DNA from: a bacterium
GTDB lineage: Bacteria; Atribacterota; Phoenicimicrobiia; Phoenicimicrobiales; Phoenicimicrobiaceae
Assembly: GCA_018819665.1 (NCBI GenBank)
Contig: JAHJOY010000332.1
Span: forward strand, 1-10,217
DNA length: 10,217 nucleotides
Reading direction: 5' to 3'
In this document: in pieces, positions 5,381 through 10,217 of the stretch
Position numbering within the stretch: the first letter of the stretch is position 1
Layout: every line of letters starts with the position of its first letter
Notes under the pieces: generated by a model
What the model saw: only the letters and a program-made list of their open reading frames with translations
Told to the model about the DNA's origin: nothing
Databases searched by the model: none
Position numbers and translations under genes: made by a program

Positions 5381-5410
5381 CGTATCTCGTATCTCGTGAA
5401 TTGTATCTCG
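5381..5410. repeat. Heptamer array, CGTATCT x4 with internal CGTGAAT
   Basis: The units are CGTATCT twice, CGTGAAT, then TGTATCT, followed by CG. Read on the - strand this is CGAGATA with the CGATTCA-type variant at the second place, the same order as at 400-425 and 523-552, about 5 kb away and inverted. Confidence 0.85.
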
Positions 5411-5550
5411 CCAAGAATTAGTTGGTTGTTTGTGGATTACCTGGTCGTTAGAATAGGAATGCAGTAACGACTAATTTAATTGGTAGATTTTAAAATTATA
5501 AATTTTTAATTATGGTTTTGCGCTTTTTATTTTAAATTTTTAGTTGTATA

Positions 5551-5613
5551 CCGATAACTGAAAATTGTATCTAAAACTAACGACTAACGACTATTCACTA
5601 ACGACTAATTTAC
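5551..5613. repeat. Run of nine heptamers before the racemase gene
   Basis: From 5551 the sequence reads in steps of seven: CCGATAA and CTGAAAA (complement of the GTTTTCA/GTTATCG words at 4108-4121), then TTGTATC and TAAAACT, then AACGACT three times with one ATTCACT, ending near 5613. The ribosome binding site AAGGAAAG at 5620-5627 follows at once, so the array is likely in the 5' leader or promoter. Confidence 0.8.
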
Positions 5614-5632
5614 CTTTTTAAGGAAAGAAACA

Positions 5633-6721
5633 ATGAAAAGAAATCCTCGATTAGATATTTATTTAGACAAGATAAAAAGTAATTCAGAAAATATTAAAGC
5701 CCTTTGTTCAAAGCACGGAATTAAAGTAGTAGGAATAACTAAAGGATGTTGTGCTATTACGGAAGTAGGTCAAGCCATGATAGACGGGGGGATAAATATT
5801 TTAGGCGATTCTCGAATTGAGAATCTTAAAGGATTGAAAAAATCTGAACTTAAAGTAGAGACTATGTTAATAAGGATTCCTATGTTAAGTGAAGTGGATA
5901 GAGTTTTAGATTGGGCAGACATAAGTTTAAACTCAGAAATTTCGGTAATTAAATCACTATCACAAGAAGCTTTAAAGAGAAAAATCGTTCACAGAATAAT
6001 TTTGATGATAGACTTAGGGGACTTAAGAGAAGGAATAATGCCAGATGATGTTTTGCAAATGGTAGCCGAAATTAGAAAATTACCAGGAGTAAAATTAATA
6101 GGCATTGGTGCAAATTTTTGCTGTATCTGCGGAGTAATGCCTACTCGGAAAAACCTAACCAAACTGGTTGAATTAACAGAAGAAATCGAAAATAATTTTC
6201 ATATAAATTTGGAAGTAATTTCAGGGGGAAATACCAGTGTTTTAAAATTAGTTGAAGATGACATTATTCCCAATGGAATAAATCAGTTAAGGATAGGAGT
6301 AGGTATTCTGCTTGGCCAAGATGATGTAAGATTGCGCAATATAGCAGGCACTTATCAGGATACTTTTATTTTAACTGCAGAAGTTATAGAAGTACAAGAG
6401 AAGCCATCTTTACCCCGAGGGGAGATTGGTCGGGATGCTTTTGGGGAGATACCTGTTTTTCAGGATTTAGGAATAAGAAAAAGAGCCATTTTAGCAATAG
6501 GGAAACAGGACATTTATCTCAATAGTTTAATTCCTCTAAAAGAAGGAATAAAAATAGTAGGTGCAAGTAGTGACCATTTAATTATTGATATTACTGATTT
6601 TAAAGAAGAATTAAAAGTTGGTGCTGAAGTAAGGTTTAGATTAAATTATCCCGCATTGCTTTCTGCCACCACTTCAAAATATGTAAAAAAATATTTTTAT
6701 AAAAGGAAGGAGAAAAAATAA
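5633..6721 (+). CDS. orr: PLP-dependent amino-acid racemase, ornithine racemase-like
   Basis: Fold-type III PLP enzyme of the alanine racemase N-terminal family, closest by eye to ornithine racemase (L-ornithine to D-ornithine). Numbered from ATG 5633, Lys37 in VVGITKGCC is the expected Schiff-base lysine. DSRIENLK at 59-66, MIDLGDLREGI at 125-135, SGGNTSVL at 197-204 (phosphate binding) and GIRKRAILAIGKQD at 280-293 follow family order. Full length at 362 residues, cytosolic, no signal peptide. AAGGAAAG at 5620-5627 supports the start. Its stop shares one base with the argF start, so the two are co-translated and probably act on the same metabolite. Cysteines 39, 40, 163, 164 and 166 cluster around the presumed active site, more than I expect for this family. 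Substrate is inferred from resemblance and context; another basic amino acid is possible. Confidence 0.82.
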   Translation: MKRNPRLDIYLDKIKSNSENIKALCSKHGIKVVGITKGCCAITEVGQAMIDGGINILGDSRIENLKGLKKSELKVETMLIRIPMLSEVDRVLDWADISLNSEISVIKSLSQEALKRKIVHRIILMIDLGDLREGIMPDDVLQMVAEIRKLPGVKLIGIGANFCCICGVMPTRKNLTKLVELTEEIENNFHINLEVISGGNTSVLKLVEDDIIPNGINQLRIGVGILLGQDDVRLRNIAGTYQDTFILTAEVIEVQEKPSLPRGEIGRDAFGEIPVFQDLGIRKRAILAIGKQDIYLNSLIPLKEGIKIVGASSDHLIIDITDFKEELKVGAEVRFRLNYPALLSATTSKYVKKYFYKRKEKK

Positions 6722-7656
6722 TGGCTATAGATATGAAAGGCAAAAATTTAGTATCCATTAATGATTTGAGCAGAGAAGAGGTTACTCAAATATTAGAAAT
6801 TGCTGAGATTATAAAATTGAGACATTATTCTCATGAAGAACAACCTCTTTTAAAGGGAAAAGTTTTAGGAATGATTTTTCAAAAACCTTCTTTAAGGACC
6901 AGGGTATCTTTTGAAATAGGAATGATTCAATTAGGTGGGCAAGCAATTTATTTAGGTCCCGGTGATATAAAATTAGGAGAAAGAGAAGCAACTAAAGACA
7001 TTGCTCGAGTGTTATCTCGTTACGTAAGCGGAATTATGGCTCGAACTTTCAGTCATGAAATAATATTAGAATTAGCCAAGCATTCATCAGTTCCAGTTAT
7101 TAATGGATTGTCTAACCTTTTACACCCCTGTCAAGTTTTAGGTGATCTGTTAACTATTAAAGAAAAGAAGGGTAGATTGTCTAATCTTAAATTAGTTTAT
7201 ATTGGTGATGGTGGTAATAATGTAGCACATTCCTTATTATTTGGATCGGTTAAGGTAGGGATGGACATTGTTTTAGCCGTTCCCCCTGGTTACGAGCCGA
7301 AGGAAGAGATTGTAAATCTAGCCAACGAGGATGCTAAAAAAATAGGTAGCAGAATAGAAATTATCCAAGATCCGAAAGAAGCTATAGATGGAGCCGACAT
7401 TATCTATACCGATGTCTGGACCAGCATGGGATTTGAAGAAGAGAGTGAAATTAGAAAAGATGTGTTTAAGCCTTATCAAATAAATCAAGATTTAGTAACT
7501 AAAGCAAAAGATGATGTAATAATATTACATTGCCTGCCTGCTCATCGTGGGGAAGAGATAACTGATGAAGTTATAGATGGTCCCCATTCTGTAGTAATTG
7601 ACCAGGCAGAAAATAGGTTACATGTTCAAAAAGGCATCTTAGCTTTACTATTATAA
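6721..7656 (+). CDS. argF: Ornithine carbamoyltransferase
   Basis: Joins carbamoyl phosphate and L-ornithine to citrulline, or runs in reverse in arginine deiminase pathways. The 311 residues carry the carbamoyl-phosphate loop SLRTR at 57-61 (STRTR in many relatives), ART at 107-109, HPCQ at 135-138, the nucleotide-fold turn GDGGNNVAHSL at 162-172, DVW at 231-233 with SMG at 235-237, and HCLPAHRG at 270-277. SMG and HCLP identify ornithine as substrate over aspartate. The turn usually reads GDGNNVAHSL, so one glycine seems inserted. ATG 6721 overlaps the racemase stop and has GGAAGGAG at 6705-6712. Whether it is anabolic or catabolic is not decided by sequence; no other arginine gene is near, and the racemase partner hints at ornithine use. 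Confidence 0.93.
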   Translation: MAIDMKGKNLVSINDLSREEVTQILEIAEIIKLRHYSHEEQPLLKGKVLGMIFQKPSLRTRVSFEIGMIQLGGQAIYLGPGDIKLGEREATKDIARVLSRYVSGIMARTFSHEIILELAKHSSVPVINGLSNLLHPCQVLGDLLTIKEKKGRLSNLKLVYIGDGGNNVAHSLLFGSVKVGMDIVLAVPPGYEPKEEIVNLANEDAKKIGSRIEIIQDPKEAIDGADIIYTDVWTSMGFEEESEIRKDVFKPYQINQDLVTKAKDDVIILHCLPAHRGEEITDEVIDGPHSVVIDQAENRLHVQKGILALLL

Positions 7657-7677
7657 ATATAATCAGATTAGTCGTCA

Positions 7678-7698
7678 ACTATTCACTTATGACTAATA
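7678..7698. repeat. Short heptamer array, ACTATTC/ACTTATG/ACTAATA
   Basis: Three 7-bp units starting ACT lie 21 bases after the argF stop. They match the ACTATTC/ACTAATT words of the arrays at 4269-4303 and 5576-5610. Confidence 0.6.
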
Positions 7699-7742
7699 TA
7701 ATATTTGATTAAAGAACAAAATAACTTTATAATAATGACAGG

Positions 7743-7769
7743 AAAAACTTTATCCTTATAAAGCTTTTT
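7743..7769 (+). terminator. Possible weak terminator after argF
   Basis: AAAAACTTTAT at 7743-7753 faces ATAAAG and TTTTT at 7758-7769, giving eleven pairs with one unpaired C at 7764 and loop CCTT. The T-run is part of the stem and only GTTT follows, so termination would be inefficient. It lies 87 bp after the stop. Confidence 0.35.
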
Positions 7770-7888
7770 GTTTAATTGAATAAATACAAGATTACCTAAT
7801 TATATAAAGATTGCTTTAAAAAATAATTATATTGTAGAGGAATTTACTTTTTTTCCATAAGCCCTAATTCGTATCTCGTATAAAATAA

Positions 7889-7984
7889 CAGTAATTAAGT
7901 AATAAGTAATAAGATTAAATTTCTGAAATTATAAAAACAAGTACTTATTACACGTTACTTATCACATGTTACACATTACATGAC
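7889..7984. repeat. Heptamer arrays, AAGTAAT type and ACTTATT/ACACGTT type
   Basis: 7889-7910 has CAGTAAT and, after one extra base, AAGTAAT twice. 7943-7984 holds six 7-bp steps, ACTTATT, ACACGTT, ACTTATC, ACATGTT, ACACATT and ACATGAC in that order of places, where the units share only the opening AC and the T-rich end. The second set resembles 4238-4258. The 32 bases between the two sets are not repetitive. Confidence 0.65.
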
Positions 7985-7986
7985 TT

Positions 7987-8018
7987 GCTGGTTAGTTAGT
8001 TAACTGGTTAGCGGTTAA
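7987..8018. repeat. Octamer array x4, GCTGGTTA type
   Basis: Four exact 8-bp steps with units GCTGGTTA, GTTAGTTA, ACTGGTTA and GCGGTTAA follow the heptamer array almost without gap. As at 3211-3242 and 4023-4054, there are exactly four units. Confidence 0.7.
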
Positions 8019-8038
8019 AGAATTAATACCGGGTCAGT

Positions 8039-8097
8039 GTAGAGGCACGGCGTGCCGTGTCTTCTTGTGCCTTGGGCACAATATATCGCATTTCTAC
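8039..8097. repeat. Composite double-hairpin element edged by GTAG and CTAC
   Basis: GTAG at 8039-8042 and CTAC at 8094-8097 bracket two hairpins. The first is GGCAC at 8044-8048 with GTGCC at 8052-8056 (alternative CACGGC at 8046-8051 with GCCGTG at 8054-8059). The second is TTGTGCC at 8065-8071 with GGCACAA at 8075-8081. It is GC-rich against the surroundings and probably a diverged fifth member of the GTAGGGG palindrome family. Confidence 0.55.
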
Positions 8098-8121
8098 TCC
8101 TGAATTTTGGTTTTCTTAACG

Positions 8122-8163
8122 CGATACTCGATACTCAATACGCAATACGATATACTAACGACT
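8122..8163. repeat. Run of six heptamers before cdaA
   Basis: CGATACT twice, CAATACG twice, ATATACT and AACGACT follow in strict 7-bp steps. The first words are the complement of the array at 3178-3205, and the last is the AACGACT word of 5579-5606. The cdaA ribosome binding site begins nine bases later. Confidence 0.85.
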
Positions 8164-8185
8164 AATTTAAAAAGGAGAGAATCAA

Positions 8186-8995
8186 GTGCCAATCTCTTTC
8201 AGCATTTTAGATCTTATAGACATATTAATCATTGCTTTTATTTCCTATCACGTAATTCTCTTAATCAAAGATACCCCGGCAGTACAATTAATCAAAGGAT
8301 TAGTTGTACTTTTTATTGTTTCTTTTATTGCTGATCAGCTTGGCCTTAAAACTATTAATTGGCTTCTAAAAGGAGCCATGGCTATGATGGTTGTAGCCCT
8401 GCCTATAATATTCCAACCAGAAATAAGAAGAGGATTATTAAAGATGGGGAAAAGAGGATTTTTTATAAATACCTCCTTTCTGCATAAGGAAGTTGATAAA
8501 AAAATTGAACAATTGATAAATGGATTGGTTATGGTAATGCCAATGCTTTCTAGCAAACATAAAGGAGCTTTGGTGGTTTTAGAGAGAGAGGTTGGTTTAA
8601 AAGATATTTTAGAAACCGGTATTATTTTAAATAGTGAATTTTCTCCTGAATTATTATATTCTATATTTATGCCCGATTCTCCTTTACACGATGGAGCTGT
8701 AATTATTAGAGGGAATAAGATTGCAGGGGCGAATTGTATTTTACCGCTAAGCGAGAGAATGGATATTAGTAAATCTTTAGGTACCCGACATAGAGCAGCC
8801 TTAGGGTTAAGTGAACAGACAGATGCTTTGATAATTATAGTATCAGAAGAGACAGGAAATATATCAATTGCTTTAGATGGAAAGATTACCCGACCTATGG
8901 AACCCCAGGGATTAAAAAAGATGTTAATGCATCTATACCAACCTAAAACAATCTCTGAATTTGGTTTCTGGCCGACAGAGGATGAGAAAAAATGA
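8186..8995 (+). CDS. cdaA: Diadenylate cyclase CdaA
   Basis: Membrane-bound cyclase that makes the second messenger c-di-AMP from two ATP, controlling potassium and osmolyte balance and cell-wall homeostasis in low-GC bacteria. Three hydrophobic segments at about 9-27, 33-52 and 59-76 lead into a cytoplasmic DAC domain at about 95-255, with the catalytic DGA at 169-171 and RHR at 201-203 in the family contexts PDSPLHDGAVII and LGTRHRAALG. All active-site motifs are present, so it should be active. The start is GTG 8186, with AAGGAGA at 8172-8178. The stop overlaps the cdaR start by four bases (ATGA). The 269 residues are normal for CdaA, also called DacA. A 529-bp repeat-rich gap precedes it, so the pair probably has its own promoter. 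Confidence 0.96.
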   Translation: MPISFSILDLIDILIIAFISYHVILLIKDTPAVQLIKGLVVLFIVSFIADQLGLKTINWLLKGAMAMMVVALPIIFQPEIRRGLLKMGKRGFFINTSFLHKEVDKKIEQLINGLVMVMPMLSSKHKGALVVLEREVGLKDILETGIILNSEFSPELLYSIFMPDSPLHDGAVIIRGNKIAGANCILPLSERMDISKSLGTRHRAALGLSEQTDALIIIVSEETGNISIALDGKITRPMEPQGLKKMLMHLYQPKTISEFGFWPTEDEKK

Positions 8996-10203
8996 AAGAA
9001 TTTAAAAATTGGTTTTTAAAAAATATCGATATTAAATTACTCTCTTTATTTTTTGCGATTATTCTGTGGTTGTATATAGCAGGTGGGGAGAACCCCATGG
9101 TAGAGAATTTTATCGATATATCTCTTGTCCAAAATAATCTCAGCGAAGACTTAGTGATAAAAGAGTTTCCCACAAATGTAAGCATAGGGATTAAAGGGCC
9201 CAAAAATATAATAAATAACATTTCTTCTCATCAGATTAGCGGAATAGTAAGTTTTTCTGAAATTAGCAAAGAAGGTCTATATAAATTGAAGGTAGAAGTT
9301 GCTGCCCCTAAAAGAACGCAAATCACCAGAATTATTCCTTCAGAAATTAAAGTAGAAGTCGAAAGGATTTTAACTAAAGAGGTAGAAGTTGGATATAGTT
9401 TAATAGGAATTCCTGAAAAAGGTTTCTCTTTAGCTGACGAACCCCAATTTAATCCTCCTAAGGTTAAGATAATTGGTGCTCAGAGTGTATTAGAAAGTGT
9501 AAAACAGACAATTTGTGCCATTGATATTTCTGGAATAAAAGAAGATCTAAATAAAAAAATAAAAGTAAAAGCAGCAGATGTAAATGGAAATGAGATTAGA
9601 GGAGTAAAGATCGAACCAGATATAGTGGAAGTATCAATTTCTCTGACACGTGGGTACCCAGAGAAACAATTACCAGTTAAGCCAAGGATAATAGGAAAAC
9701 CAGCTCCGGGTTACTATATTTCTGAAATATTATCTAACCCCGATGAAATAAAGATTTTTGGTAATTATTCTAAGATAAGTAATTTGGAATTTTTAGAGAC
9801 CATCCCCATTGATGTGAATGGAATTACTAAGACTCTTTCAGTGAAAGTCCCACCTGCCTTAGAAGAAGGATTAAATATAGTGGAGGGTGAGGTTGAACTA
9901 ATAGAAGTAACTATACAAGTTAAGGAAGCTATAATCCAGAAAATCCTAAAAAATATTTCAGTTGTACCTCAGGATTTATCTCCCTTTGTATCTTGTGAAA
10001 TAAAACCCGAAGTAGTTGATATCACTGTTGAAGGAAAAAATATTCTAGTTGACAAATTAAAAGCAGAAGATATAAAAGCCTTTGTGAAATTTACGGATAA
10101 TTTTAAGGTAGAGCAGAAGGTAAAAGTTCAAGCAGACCTTCCTGAGGGAATTTCTTTAATTGGGATTGAGCCAGAAGAAGTAACGGTGTTGATTAATAAA
10201 TAG
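8992..10203 (+). CDS. cdaR: YbbR-domain regulator CdaR
   Basis: Membrane-anchored extracytoplasmic protein that binds and tunes CdaA; the cdaA-cdaR-glmM order is standard in Firmicutes, so glmM may follow beyond the window. The 403 residues have a short cytoplasmic start, one membrane helix at about 14-31 (LKLLSLFFAIILWLYIA-like, with the family LWLYI), and four YbbR repeats at roughly 36-124, 130-218, 226-309 and 318-402, each closing on a beta strand such as KVEVER, VEVSISL, IEVTIQV or EVTVLI. ATG 8992 overlaps the cdaA stop and is preceded by GAGGATGAG. No signal peptidase site is evident, so the helix stays as an anchor. The TAG stop merges into a new heptamer array at 10202. Confidence 0.93.
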   Translation: MKEFKNWFLKNIDIKLLSLFFAIILWLYIAGGENPMVENFIDISLVQNNLSEDLVIKEFPTNVSIGIKGPKNIINNISSHQISGIVSFSEISKEGLYKLKVEVAAPKRTQITRIIPSEIKVEVERILTKEVEVGYSLIGIPEKGFSLADEPQFNPPKVKIIGAQSVLESVKQTICAIDISGIKEDLNKKIKVKAADVNGNEIRGVKIEPDIVEVSISLTRGYPEKQLPVKPRIIGKPAPGYYISEILSNPDEIKIFGNYSKISNLEFLETIPIDVNGITKTLSVKVPPALEEGLNIVEGEVELIEVTIQVKEAIIQKILKNISVVPQDLSPFVSCEIKPEVVDITVEGKNILVDKLKAEDIKAFVKFTDNFKVEQKVKVQADLPEGISLIGIEPEEVTVLINK

Positions 10204-10217
10204 TCGTTAGTGAATAG
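10202..10217. repeat. Start of a heptamer array at the cdaR stop
   Basis: AGTCGTT and AGTGAAT follow the cdaR stop codon directly, its last two bases being part of the first unit, and AG continues to the window end. This is the same word pair, in the same orientation, as 4059-4072. Confidence 0.75.

Larger units (their letters stand above)
5287..5632. other. Gap between rpsI and the racemase gene
   Basis: No gene is seen. After the terminator come a heptamer array at 5381-5410, a weakly repetitive stretch at 5411-5550 that includes a lone TAACGACTAATTTA at 5465-5478, and a run of heptamers at 5551-5613 that leads into the ribosome binding site of the next gene. No promoter could be chosen with confidence, although one is expected because a terminator precedes. 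Confidence 0.65.
7657..8185. other. Gap between argF and cdaA
   Basis: No gene is seen. Contents in order: a short heptamer stretch at 7678-7698, a weak hairpin at 7743-7769, AT-rich unique-looking sequence at 7770-7860, heptamer arrays at 7889-7984, an octamer array at 7987-8018, a composite hairpin element at 8039-8097, and a heptamer run at 8122-8163 next to the cdaA ribosome binding site. TTGAAT at 7776-7781 and TTATAT at 7800-7805 are 18 bp apart and could be a promoter, but such pairs are common by chance in AT-rich DNA. Confidence 0.65.

Noticed and set aside
6809..6991. Open frame on the - strand inside argF
   Set aside because: Shadow of the argF coding sequence; the argF frame carries all family motifs.
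7776..7805. Promoter for cdaA (TTGAAT and TTATAT 18 bp apart)
   Set aside because: Both boxes are weak and the region is so AT-rich that such pairs are expected by chance; it is also about 380 bp from the gene.
8107..8334. Open frame of 75 codons on the + strand
   Set aside because: It overlaps a heptamer array and the start of cdaA in another frame, and the cdaA frame is clearly the real one.
8335..9221. Open frames on the - strand at 8335-8556 and 8943-9221
   Set aside because: Shadows opposite cdaA and cdaR, with no domain or ribosome binding site.
1..10217. Insertion sequence, tRNA or rRNA gene
   Set aside because: No transposase, terminal repeat with target duplication, cloverleaf or rRNA segment is visible in the gaps.

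Overview
This is a low-GC bacterial chromosome segment with ten intact protein genes, all on the + strand, and four large non-coding gaps full of short-period repeats. The order ecfA1, ecfA2, ecfT, truA, rplM, rpsI is the classic Firmicutes-type ribosomal-region tail. Many starts are GTG or TTG behind good Shine-Dalgarno sites. Together with the repeat-rich gaps this suits a low-GC anaerobe, Firmicutes-like or of a candidate phylum such as Atribacterota. That taxonomic guess is an inference and not proven here.

Layout. 1-644: non-coding, with heptamer arrays, three short palindromes of a GTAGGGG/CCCCTAC family and an AT-rich inverted repeat. 645-3173: ecfA1-ecfA2-ecfT, the shared energising module of a vitamin/metal ECF importer; no substrate-binding S component is present. 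3271-4020: truA. 4021-4444: a gap made almost entirely of 8-bp and 7-bp repeat units, ending in a strong TTGACA-17-TACAAT promoter and a leader of about 100 nt. 4445-5286: rplM-rpsI, closed by a clear intrinsic terminator. 5287-5632: gap with further heptamer arrays. 5633-7656: an ornithine racemase-like PLP enzyme whose stop overlaps the start of ornithine carbamoyltransferase. 7657-8185: gap with heptamers, octamers and a double hairpin. 8186-10203: cdaA-cdaR, the membrane diadenylate cyclase and its YbbR regulator, overlapping by 4 bp. A new heptamer array begins at the cdaR stop and runs off the window.

The genes themselves are ordinary: transporter energising, tRNA and ribosome maturation, ornithine metabolism and c-di-AMP signalling. 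The unusual part is between them. Nearly every gap is a patchwork of degenerate tandem arrays with a period of 7 bp, or 8 bp in three cases. Several distinct word families occur in both orientations, some with the same internal variant order at distant sites. The arrays start right at stop codons and end just before ribosome binding sites. They look like a genome-wide repeat system comparable in period, but not shown to be related, to the heptameric STRR repeats of cyanobacteria.
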